From Sphaerosporella brunnea (lineage: Eukaryota > Ascomycota > Pezizomycetes > Pezizales > Pyronemataceae), in contig VXIS01000178.1 in the NCBI GenBank assembly GCA_008704415.1, forward strand, positions 32,401 through 96,400: 64,000 nucleotides of DNA, written 5' to 3'. Under the pieces are notes generated by a model that was not told the origin of the DNA, searched no databases, and saw only the letters and a program-made list of their open reading frames with translations. How positions within the stretch are numbered: the stretch's first letter is position 1; each line of letters opens with the position of its first letter. This document shows, piece after piece, positions 35,120 to 45,123 of this stretch. The position numbers and the translations under genes were made by a program.

Positions 35120-37073
35120 CTCCCGCAGATCGAGGGCCGAGCGTGGGGTTCGATCCGGGCTCTCGGCTCTGGCATTGAGAGCAGGCGAAGACTGGGCGGG
35201 ACGTAGCGAGGCATTGCGGCGACGTTCGGCCGGGGGAGGAAATCGGAAAAGAGCAGCTGCGGCGGCCGAGTTGGTTCGCGAGAGTGACTTTCAGTCAACG
35301 CGTGAGCCTTTTGGTCTACCACATACGGATACTTTTTTTTTTTTTTTTTAATCTTTTTTTTTTTTTTTTTTCATTTTTTTTCATTTTTTTTTTTTTTTTT
35401 TTTCGCGCAATAATGAAGCTTGCATGGAGGGAGGCCTGCCCGAGAGCTGCTGGATGGATGATGATTACCCTTTGCTCACCGGCTGTGGCCTCTACCGCCC
35501 GCCGCGTCGTCCACGGTGTCTGGTTCCTCGAAGCTTGCCACCTCTGCGGTCTCTGCCCTGACGCCATCAATCCTCCCTTGGAGCTGACCCCGCCGCGTCG
35601 AGACAGCGATGCGCGTTCGTGAAGGCTGGGGGTGATCGGTGTCGGTTTCGCAAGCGGTGGTTGGTCGGTGGCTCTGGCAGCGCAATTTCTCGTCGAAATG
35701 AGTTGAAGGGGGAGGGGGGTTCTTCGAGAAAGGGGGGGGGGGGGGGCAATGGGAAAGCGGAGTTTGATGGATTGGAGTTGGATGCTCAGCTGCGCGGTAG
35801 TGCAACAGGAGGCTGAGAAGAGCTCTCGTGCATTCGGGGGGGGGGGGGGGGGTTTGCGCTTTGATGTTGAGTAACAGGGCGTCGCAGGATCTGCGAGCGA
35901 TTACCGCCCTGGCCAGCAGCATCGAATGGATAATTCTACAGCAGAAACCAAAAAGCGCGATGCGCGCTGCCTGTTCTACGGAGCCGTCTTTGCCTGGACG
36001 AGAGGACGTCGAGAGCGGATGCAGCGAGATCATGACGTGCTGCGCTGGAGGGTGGAATGCGGATTGCTTGCTTGCTTGCTTGCTGGATTGCTGCCGCTAG
36101 CTTGCTGGGTGGAGTTTCCGATGTGGGACGATTCGCGGGTGCGTCGTCGCCAACTGCCGAGCCATGGCGGGAAAATAAGAATAAGAATAAAAGAATAACG
36201 ATGATAATAATGACGATGATGATGAAATAACAGCAGCAACGACAACGACAACTACCACTCCAACGACACCATGGATGCATGCATCGACCGATAACGTGCT
36301 CTTGCGCGTTGTTCTCTGGCGGTTGAATTTTCTGCGTTTCGGCTCAGCTGCAACGCGCTGGCGCCGTTGCCTGTGATTCGCGATCTGCGCTGTCCTTCCA
36401 TCAATCCCTTGGTCGGGTCGGGCCTTTGGGTGTGGCGGGGAACGTGGTTGGTCGTGGTGGCCGTGGTGGTGGTGGTGGCACGTTGGCTGTGGGCCCCTCT
36501 TTCTGCGATTACATAACTCGCCAGCAGACAGCGGAGAGCACAGAACCAGAGCAGCGCAGAGACGCTCTGGACGCTTCACCTTAAATACCGCCCAGCAAGC
36601 GATCACGATCCATCTGTCCACGCCAGCACTGTCTCCCTGCCCCGCCTTTATACCACCACCTCCACCACCACCACCACCACCACACCGCAAAGCCCTCACT
36701 CAATTCCTCGCCGAGCTTCGTTGTGCCCGTCCTGACGATTGCATGGAGCTGAAACACTCTGCCCACAGCCTGACTGTCACCGAGCTGCAGGTGAGATAGA
36801 TAGCTAGATACCACACTGCGTTCTGCACATCTGCCGCTCGCAGCCCCCACCCCCCCCCCCGCCCCCGCCCCCCAATCCCATTGTCTGCCTGCGCTGTCCA
36901 CGCCTCGTCGCGAGTGTGCAATCGAAAGAACGTTCAGTAACCGCGGAACACCTGTCTGCCTGCAGAATCTGCCTGCGCCTGCCACTGCTCGTAAGCTCAA
37001 AGTCTCCTCCTGACTGTCGCGGAATTCGAGCGGGTCGCCGAGAGCTCCGCGCCATCCCTTCAGCCCTACGACG
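35120..37073. promoter_or_regulatory. Long divergent intergenic region with poly-T and poly-G tracts
   Basis: About 1.95 kb between the vWA-like gene and the zinc-finger gene. T-runs fill 35331-35403, G-runs lie near 35729-35746 and 35837-35851, a GCTT/TTGC repeat near 36061-36085, an ATAAGA/GATGAT stretch at 36175-36230, a CCA tract at 36648-36683 and a C-run near 36847-36870. A TTAAATA box at about 36582 could serve the zinc-finger gene. Such long leaders are common for fungal regulators. No gene found. Confidence 0.45.
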
Positions 37074-37154
37074 ATGGAGTACGCGCAGCTGGATTCCAGC
37101 GCGCACCCGCACGGCACCACCTTCGCCCAGCACCATGGTGCCTATCTGTACGAG

Positions 37155-37195
<41 letters not shown>

Positions 37196-39927
37196 GCAAC
37201 AACAACAACACCACCACCACCACCACCGCCACCACCACCAAAGCCCGCGCCGCCCGATGCAACACAGACAACAGCCATCGCCCCAGAACCAGCCTCAGCA
37301 GCCGCTGCTTGCCCATCCCGATGCCCAGGGAAATGCTGTCTGGTCCGATTACCAGACTCCCGTCACCAGCTATCCCGAAACCTCAATCATCCCGGGTCCC
37401 GGCCCTTATTCCTCTCCTGAAGAAGGCTACTACGTTCCCGATTCCAGTGTCGATGTCAATGTCGGTGGCTATGCTTATTTCTTTTCGTGATGCACTCTCT
37501 GGTTGCCACGATCCAAGTCGCTCACATGGAATCCCTGTAGGCTGCCTTCACCGATGTGCAAGCCCAAATACACAGTGCTCTGTATCAAAACACCCTCGCA
37601 TTTGACGACCCCGTAGACATCACCGATCCAGCAACCCTGCAGCCGCGCGGCTATGATCTGGATTCCTGGCAGATGGTTGCAACCCCCCCCCCCCCCTTTG
37701 TTCGAGCTCTGACCCCGGGTTGACATCGCAAAGGTGGAGGTTCCCAATCCGAATGTCGGCTTCGATGGCCTGCCGCCTACGACCTCCTCTGGCCCCGAAC
37801 AGTTCTTCAGCAACCCTGTCAATCCGCTCTTCCCGGCCGATCCGTACAACAACTTCGCGGACGACCTTGTAGGACATTACACAGCCCCGCCGGACCAGCA
37901 GTTCGATCTACTCCCCTCCTCCAGCAGAGGCGTGGAGCTCTTCGATTCGCCCGTCCCGGACTTTCCAGATTTCGTCTCGGTGCAGCCGGTGCTCAATCCT
38001 AACGCCGTACTGAATCCCTGGGGCCCTCAAGAGCGGTTTTCGCACACCCCAGAATCCATCACCGAATGGTTCTCCAGGAACTACGCCTACAAGCGGAACC
38101 CGCCGCTGAAGGGCACTCTCATGTCGGAGGACCGAGGCCGGATATGGTGCAAGATCTGCACGCCATACGAGTTGCTTGATCCTCACTCATATCGCAGCCA
38201 CAAAGAGGAGATGCACGGCGTAGACTTCGAGACGGGTTTCCAGTTTTGGGCTCCGTTGGAAGTGCGGCCCATACAGGGAGCTGTTGGAATTGGTTTCGAG
38301 GGATACTGTGCCACTTGCAAGAAATGGACACCCTTGGACTTGTCCAAGCAAGATTTCGGCTGGTTCCACCACGCCTCGAAGGTAGGCTGTTTTCACTGCT
38401 CGTCCAGGTGCCCTTTCTGACCTCGTTTCCAGTGTCAAGATCGCACCGCCGCTCCCACTGTCAGCAAAAAGGAGCAGAAAAAGAAGCCCGACAGCCCTCT
38501 CGAGCGATGGAGCTCCTCGGATGAAGAACCTGCGTCGGAAGACGACATCAAAAAGGAGGCCTTGCGGAGAGCCCGACGGGGAGATTTCCTGCGGCCGAAA
38601 CCGCCGTTCGCATCCAACAGCAATTCCAATCCCTCGGACGAGGGCAGCAGCGACATGTGGTCTTCCAACAGTTCTCGCTCGATCCTCACGTCCAACTCGA
38701 ATTCCAACTCCAGTGTCAACTCGGCCATGTCTCAGCACTCGCTGGAAAGCCGACGCAAGAAGGTTCTTCGAGTGCGGAAACGCAAGGGTGCCCGCGCCTC
38801 GAAGCAGGGACTGCGAGTGTATCAGTGCACGTTCTGCATGGCGGACTTCGCCAATTTCGGCGACTGGCGCCGCCACGAGGAGGTCATCCATCTGGTACTC
38901 GAAAAGTGGGTTTGCGCACCGGAAGGGCAATACAAGAGCGGCACGCGCGAGTGCGTTTACTGCGACGAAACTCACGAGGAGCAATCCAACATTCCGAACC
39001 GTTGCAACGCCCGCTACTGTCACGGCCAGGGGCCGATGGAACGAGTGTTTGCGCGCAAAGACCACCTGAAGCAGCACCTCAAACGTATGCACGGCATCAC
39101 CACCTGGCGTCCGGCCTTCGAGAAATGGTCGAAAAAAGCCAACGGCCCGCGCCAATCCCGGTGCGGCTTCTGCTCGGCCGTTTTTGAGGACTGGCAGCTC
39201 CGCATGCAGCACATCGCGTGGGAATTCAAGAACGGCCAGAAAATGAGCATGTGGCAGGGCGATTGGGGGCTGGAAACCTCGTGGATGACGGAAGGCAAGC
39301 TGGTGAACTTCACCCTACCGTCAAAACGTACCGACCACGTCTCGAAACCCCCGAAAGCGCAGGCGGATGAGCGGCCGGCACACGTACGAACATCAAATTC
39401 GGGCGGGAGCAGGAGTGCCCACCCGCCAGGGCCGACCCAAGATACCGCCGCAAAGCTGCAAGATAAGGGCAAGGGCCGCGGCTTACAGAGGAAGCAGAAA
39501 CATACAGGCCTGCGGGATGGGTTCAGTCAGCAGCAACTGCAAGAGGCTATGGTGCAGAGCCTGCAGTTGCATACGATGCAGCAGCCGCAACAAGTGACAC
39601 GTATGCCCACCCTTCCCTTCCTGTATACTCGGCACAGTTTACTAACGTCACCTCGCAGCCCCTGGAACGTGGTCTCTCCCTTCCTCCGCCGATGGCACTT
39701 ACACCACGCCCCCGTCGCTGCAACAACAGAGTCCGCTCGGTCCATACTGTACGAACGCAACCGGGCCATTCGATATCCAGCCACGCCCGCCAGAGACACC
39801 TGCTACGGTGCCGGTGGTCAACATGAGGAGGAGTCAGAGTTTCCAGTGTCCTTACTGCTCGATGAAGTATAATCGTCAGGACGTTTTGAGGCAGCATCTG
39901 AAGACGCATTTGGTCAAGGGGACGTAG
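37074..39927 (+). CDS. C2H2 zinc-finger protein with polyQ/polyH N-terminus
   Basis: Probable transcription factor of about 870 residues. Safe exons: 37734-38381, 38433-39600 and 39659-39927. Exon 1 starts at the ATG 37074 (MEYAQLDSSAHPHG) and ends near 37460-37465; exon 2 is about 37541-37675 (DVQAQIHSALYQNTLAFDDPVD). The exon 1/2 junction is not settled because no strong donor keeps frame. Residues about 25-60 are polyGln then polyHis. Zinc-finger-like units: WCKICTPYELL...SHKEEMH, CATCKKW...FHH, CTFCMADFANFGDWRRHEEVIH, an enlarged CVYC..CNARYCHG...HLKQHLKRMH, CGFCSAVF, and a perfect C-terminal CPYCSMKYNRQDVLRQHLKTH. Ser/Asn-rich linkers (SNSNSN) separate them. The atypical multi-finger layout with a canonical last finger occurs in fungal regulators; target unknown. 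Confidence 0.85.
37157..37242 (+). repeat. CAG/CAA and CAC trinucleotide tracts (polyQ then polyH)
   Basis: In-frame CAG/CAA codons (about 37157-37209) give roughly 17 Gln, followed by CAC/CAT codons giving a His-rich stretch (about 37210-37242). The mix of CAG and CAA slows slippage. Both lie inside exon 1 of the zinc-finger gene. Confidence 0.85.
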
Positions 39928-40707
39928 TAGCCGTGGGGGCTGCATGATTGATACCTTGAGGGTTTTGGTGTTTTTTCAAGGAGCGTTCGTGATTCTGGAT
40001 ATGATGATTTATGAACGTTATGGTTATGGTTATGAATGTATGGCATATGCATACTTAGATAAGATACGCAGCGCTGTGGGGTTTTGTTGTTTCTTTTTTC
40101 TTCTTCCTTTATTGCGTTGCTTCTTGTGGGTTCCTTTGCCTTGCAATTGGTGTACTTATGATCTGGTATTGCGAAAAACGTTCTTTCTGGTCAAGATTGG
40201 TTTGGTCATGGTATGTCACTCGATTGCAAGTTTATCATTTACCTGGATTGTGATTCCCTTGTCATGAACTTCCATGACTAGCCGGGTGTGCGGCTGCAAT
40301 TGTTATAGGCTGGGAGAGGGAGGAGTCACTTTGTTTTTGTTTGTAATCTACGATCATGACTACGCTTTATCCTGTCCGCCGCGCCTTATTGATGTAAACC
40401 CATTCGTGTCAACTGCGGCCAACCCGGAATCACCAAGCGGCACGCACTGGAAAAGATGTAAAAGAAAAAAAGAAAGAAAAAAAACGTGAAAAAGCCATGG
40501 GCCCGATCCCCTCGCCCGACGAAGCCGAGGAAGGCGACGAGTATCCCGCAGGATGGCGCCTCGCTGGGAGAGAGGAGGGGGGGAGGGGGCTTCACCGCTG
40601 CGTCCTTGGGCCGCAAACTCGTTGCCTTCGATGTTGGGGATCAGAGGCAAGCTGGTATTATCTGCCGTGTGTACATATCTAGCCTAACTCCACATGTACG
40701 TACGTGC
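39928..40707. other. Convergent intergenic region, zinc-finger gene/AAA gene
   Basis: About 780 bp between facing stop codons, with a TTATGGTTATGG repeat near 40016 and an A-rich tract at 40460-40485. No supported gene. Confidence 0.45.
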
Positions 40708-42350
40708 CTACTCCCTCTCTCCCTTCATGTCCCGCTCCTCGTCGTCGTTGCTGACCCACCCGCTCGGCATCGGCTTGCCAAAAAGCTCGACGTCGGCCCT
40801 GGCCCTGGCGAGCCGGTTCGGCACCACCAGGCGCTGGTGCGCTTTGTCAGGGTGGAAGCCCATGAAGCCGGCGTGGAGCAGCAGCGTGCGGCACACGGCC
40901 GCGTCGGCGGTGGCGGGCGTCAGCTGGCGGAGGTCCAAAAACTCGTGCAGGTGGCTTTTTCGGTAGTGGAGCGCGGGGCCCTTCGCGGCCGCGGCGATGT
41001 GGAGGTGCGGCGCGGTTTTTGGGTGCGCGGCGCAGAGGGCCAGGAGCTGCGGCGGGACGCCGGACGGGACGAGGGGGACGGCGGGCGGCGCCCGCGGGTC
41101 GTCGAGGTACCGCAGCACGGCGGCGGTCTCGAAGACGGCGCCGAGCGCGGGCTCCGCGTCGCGGTCGCGCGGCGAAAAGCGGTGGCGCCCCGCCAGCGCT
41201 GAGAGGTCTTGCAGCGCTTGCTGCTTTTCGCACACGCGCGCCGCGGCGAAGCGGTGCTCCAGCGCTGCCGCGACGTCCTCGGCGTTCAGCCCGAGCGCCT
41301 CCATGCAGTCGGGCTTTCGCGAGATGTTGATCGCCGCCCGCACGAGCAGCGGTAACGTCCCCGTCATGTACACCATCTTCAGGCCGCACGGGAGCCTGGT
41401 CATGGCGTGCAGCTTCGAGTAGAACCTCGCGTGGGCCTTGGTGAGTGCGCTTTGCTCCCACTGCGAGTGCGGGTCCGCCAGGTGCGGCAGGAAGGGGTAT
41501 GCTTGGTGGTCGTAGTCGTCGATCGTTACAAAGGTCTGGAAGGGTTTTGGACAGTTAGAAGTGGCTGGCTGGCTGGGGGTAAAGGAACCACACTTACCCC
41601 TTTGGTTTTGTAGAACGGGTGGTTTTTTTGTCGGTTCGCGCCGTTGATGGGCTGCAGACAGCTGCTGGCCGCCTCGATCACCCTCCGCATATTCCCAGCT
41701 GCATCGCCATCCCGCCGTATGCCAGGCCACCCAAGCTCCAACCCCATCTCCTGGTACCGCAGCGCAAAGTCCTCCACCACCTTGTCCACATACGCATCGA
41801 ACGCCGTCGCGGCCTCATCCAAGTCGCGCGCCGCAGGTATCTGGTCGAAAGCGAAGCTCATCAGCAGGAAGCGGCCGGGCTTCAGAGGGCCGTTGACGAC
41901 GTGAGCATCGACATCCAAGCCGCTGAAAAGCCGCTCGTAACGGCAGCGATGCTCGAAGCCGTGGAAGTAGCGGAGCATGCTGAGGGTCAGCGACTTCCCG
42001 AAGCCGCGCGGGCGGCACAGCAGCTTGACGCGCTCCTTCTTCCCCGACAGCAGCGGAATGTACCCGGTCTTGTCGACGAAGCAGTACGCGCCCTCGCGCA
42101 GCGCCGCGAAGTCGCTCACCCCGCCGCGCGCTGGGAACCGCGAGCCCTTCGACGCGTCCCGCGGGATCCGCAGGTGCGAGCCGTGCCGGTACTCCACCCA
42201 CCCCGCCGCCGGGTGCAGCAGCGTGTCCCCTTTCGCCGCCGCCGCCGCGAGCAGCGCGTTTTTGCTCACGCCCCGCCGCCGGGCGCTGAGTTTTGAGAGG
42301 TTGGAGACGAGGCGGACGCGCCGCGCCGGCGCCGTGCAGGGCGTCATCAT
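40708..42350 (-). CDS. AAA-ATPase-like domain protein (PF09820-type)
   Basis: Two exons (41598-42350, 40708-41535) give 526 residues. The N-terminal block GVSDFAALREGAYCFVDKT, then the P-loop LLCRPRGFGKSLTLSMLRYFH (Walker A at 113-120), LFSGLDVD, and Walker B TIDDYDHQ just after the intron are the signature of the AAA-ATPase-like family. In bacteria and many fungi that family is often joined to a PD-(D/E)XK nuclease-like domain and is expanded and mobile. Here the C-terminal 260 residues are Ala/Arg/Pro-rich and I see no clear nuclease motif. Codon use is markedly GC-rich (many GCG, CGC) compared with the genes before it. It borders the repeat-rich zone, with a retrotransposon fragment 400 bp upstream. 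Role unknown; NTPase activity is inferred from motifs. Confidence 0.85.
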
Positions 42351-43796
42351 CTTGTGCGAGCGCTATGCTGTATGTCGTGCGTGGGTGCGCAGTGGTGATG
42401 GAGGAGAATTTGTTGGAAGAAGAGCTCCACAAGTAAGAAAAAAAAAAAAAAAGATCTCGCTAAAGCGGGATGTGACATCATCCCGCCGAATAGGCCCTGG
42501 ATAAATCTAACGATCAACAATGGGAGACTGCGGTGTGGCTTATGTAAGTTAGAGTTAGATCTCCAAACTTGCGGCCGTGATGGTCAACATGCACTTAAAT
42601 CCCTCCAAAGCCTTGTGTTGTGTATACTCTACTCTACTCTACTCTAGTCTGGCTGGCTGTCTATCTACCTGCAACCCCCATCACGAGCAACAAACGTTCC
42701 CGCGGCATGCGCACGTGTGGAGCCGAGCTGCGGAATTCATTCCTATTTTTTTTTTTGCTTTGTTTTAATCGCATTGTATTCGGCCGCTTGCGGCCAGGAG
42801 ACTTGTGCCTCCACCGAGGCTTACCTACTCCTGGAAGAAATCGTACCCAGAGTAATTGACCCCTCGTCGTTCGGCTTCGCTTTGTCCGTTTTTCCGTTTT
42901 TCCGTTTTTTTTTTTCGTTTCTGGATCCGCGAAATGTTGACTGACTGACGTTTGCCAAACACACACATAGCTAAACTAACTACCTTTCCTTGCCGGAAAG
43001 TACGAAAGGGGAGCTGCTGGATCGATAAGCAGATCGGTGTGTATGTGATGTAACCTATGATACCTACTTTGCCAGCCAGGCGCGCCCCACCGCCGGTGAA
43101 CACATAACCGCACCGCGTCCGGTGAGCCCGGTGAGCTCTACTCTGTTATCTATCCAGAGCTCCAGCCCTGCGCGCCAACCCCCCTAGCGCCGTGAATCAT
43201 TCGAGTCCAGGGGGCGGGGGCAAGGATGATCCTGATCCTGACATGAGTGATCCTTCATGACTCTTTTTTTTTTTTGCAAAACAGAATCAGGCAGGTTCCA
43301 CGCCCCCTTTTTTTTTTTCGATTTGGCGAGCGCATGCGGGGATTACTGTAATGGGGAAAATAAAAAGAATAAAACAAAAAGGGACGGACGCCAGAACCCG
43401 CGCGCAACTGGGGATGAAGAAAAAATGAAGGAAAAAAAAAGCCTTGGGGTATAATAATTGTACACGGAAAAAAAAAAAAAAAAAAAAAGCTCAAAAGTGC
43501 TCTCTCTCTCCCCCCCCCCCCCTTTTCAAACACACAAAGAAGAAAAAAAAGAAAAAAAAATACACCCCCAAAATAGTGGAAGACTGCAGCCGTTTTTTTC
43601 TTTTTTTTTTTTTTTGCTTTCAAATTCATCTCATCTGGTAGAAAAGAAATAATGGGAGAAAAAAAAAAAAGAGAGAGAGCGAGATCGAAAGACACTACCA
43701 CTACCGTTGGTACACAGAACCCCCGGTTTAGATGTTTCCCTCGCACATGATTCCCTATCCCATTTTTTTCTTCCTTCTAAATCAGAGAGAAAACCG

Positions 43797-43827
<31 letters not shown>

Positions 43828-43929
43828 TTCATCTCCCACCACCACCACCACCACCACCAGATCCTCAACACGCCGCCCTCCACTTCTCCACAGCCATTAC
43901 TGCATTATGTTTTTTCCCCCGGGAGTGTT
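42351..43929. other. Low-complexity intergenic region
   Basis: About 1.6 kb with long A, T and C homopolymers (for example A-runs at 43469-43488 and 43797-43824, C-run at 43511-43522) and a CCA microsatellite at about 43840-43859. A retroelement 3' end at 42747-42812 is listed separately. No coding sequence is supported. Confidence 0.5.
42747..42812 (-). mobile_element. 3'-end fragment of a non-LTR retrotransposon
   Basis: A T/TTTTG tail followed by TTTTAATCGCATTGTATT, the hairpin GGCCGCTTGCGGCC and a short downstream block. It shares the tail, the TAATC...TGTATT motif and the hairpin with the retrotransposon 3' end at 59291. Upstream sequence does not match its coding part, so only the extreme 3' end was inserted or survives. 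Confidence 0.6.
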
Positions 43930-44943
43930 TTACAAGAGCGCGAAAACTGCACACACACACACACACACACGGGAGATTAGCAAGTTGTTTTTGCAAGGGA
44001 GGGGGGGAACAAAGCTGATACATACCCATGCCAGCAACGACGGCAACGAGAGCACCGCCAACGCGCAGCTGCGATCCAGCACCCGTGTACTCAACGGCCG
44101 TAGGAACACTGGAGACGGCGCTGGTTGGAGACGACTTGGTGGGCACGGGGACGGTGTACAGCGTGTTGTTGGAGTGTCCGCTAGGGGAGCCAGTGCCGGC
44201 AGCAGGGGTTGGGTAGGTGCCGGTGCCAGCGGGGGTGGGGACGGCAGCGGTGGGAGTGGCAATGACGGTGGCAGTGGCGCTCTCGGTGCACTCGGAGGCG
44301 GTCGGGGTGGCCTCGCAGTCGCACGAGGTCAAGGTGGCGTAGCTGGTCGAGTAAGAGACCGAGCTGCTGCAGTCGCTGGAGGCCGCGGCGTGGGTGTAGT
44401 GAGTGGTGTCCGCAGCAGGAGCCACAGAAACGGAGGACACGGAAGACGCGCCGCCCGAGTTGGAGATACCGAACTGGGTGGTGTACTGGTACTGGCCAGT
44501 CGCGTCGTCGATCAGCTGGATGCCGTAGTGGGTGACATCGGCCTCCAGGCTGGTGGACGGGGTCCACTCGTAGGATCCGGTGTTGGGGACCTTCTCGACG
44601 ATCGGGTACATAGGCACCACGTTCTCGGACGGACCACGGAGGAGGACCAGAGTAACGGTGCCGGTAGTGGTGGGCTGCAGCGGGATTCGTTAGCGGGGTT
44701 TGTTTGTTTGTTTGTTTGTTTTGTTTTGTTTTGTTTTCATCTGTCCAGCCCGCGCGGGTGAAAGCAGCTGGATTTGGCGGTACTTACAGCCCAGGTGATC
44801 TTGTAGGGCTTTCCAACGGGAACGATGTCGTTCAAGCCAGGCGCGGAAATGGGGTTGCCCTCAGGTCCAGTAGTAGGGGTGGTGTAAGCCGCGGCGAGGG
44901 AGGCGAAGGCGGCGACGAGGCCGGCGACGAGGGAGGACTTCAT
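43930..44943 (-). CDS. GPI-anchored Ser/Thr-rich cell-wall protein (Kre9/Knh1-type domain)
   Basis: Three exons (44788-44943, 44026-44674, 43930-43946) give 273 residues. A signal peptide (MKSSLVAGLVAAFASLAAA, cleavage near 19) leads a Kre9/Knh1-like Ser-Thr-rich GPI domain (PF10342 type): NDIVPVGKPYKITWA, then GTVTLVLLRGPSENVVP, NTGSYEWTPSTSL, HYGIQLIDDATGQYQYTTQFGIS. A Ser/Thr/Pro-rich stalk with several Cys follows. The last exon is only 17 nt: splicing it in ends the protein as GGALVAVVAGMVFALL, a good GPI-addition tail, whereas reading through gives an implausible end. The last intron holds a CA microsatellite and the first a TTTG repeat. Secreted to the wall or membrane; exact role unknown. 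Confidence 0.88.
43950..43970. repeat. CA dinucleotide microsatellite in the last intron of the GPI gene
   Basis: About ten AC/CA units directly next to the 3' splice site of the GPI-protein gene (TG repeat ending in TGCAG on the coding strand). Its length could influence use of the 17-nt last exon. Confidence 0.85.
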
Positions 44944-45113
44944 TTTGATTACTGTTGTTGTATTATTCGACTATCTTGTTGGTAAAGAATGTGGGTGCTG
45001 TTCGATTCAAGCCAGCAGCAGAAAAAGAATGGCGGCAGAAGTGATTGTAGAGAACGACAAGAGTGTGTGTGGGAAGGAGAGCTGACAGGAGAGATTTGGG
45101 GGGCTGCGGAGAG

Positions 45114-45123
45114 TTTTATATTT
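45114..45123 (-). promoter_or_regulatory. TATA box of the GPI-protein gene
   Basis: AAATATAAAA on the coding (minus) strand, about 170 bp upstream of the start codon at 44943, followed by a leader containing CACACACTC. Position and sequence fit a fungal TATA promoter of a well-expressed gene. Confidence 0.5.

Noticed and set aside
40997..42296. Long plus-strand frames opposite the AAA-ATPase-like gene
   Set aside because: Arg/Ala/Pro-rich shadows caused by very high GC; the minus strand has the Walker motifs.
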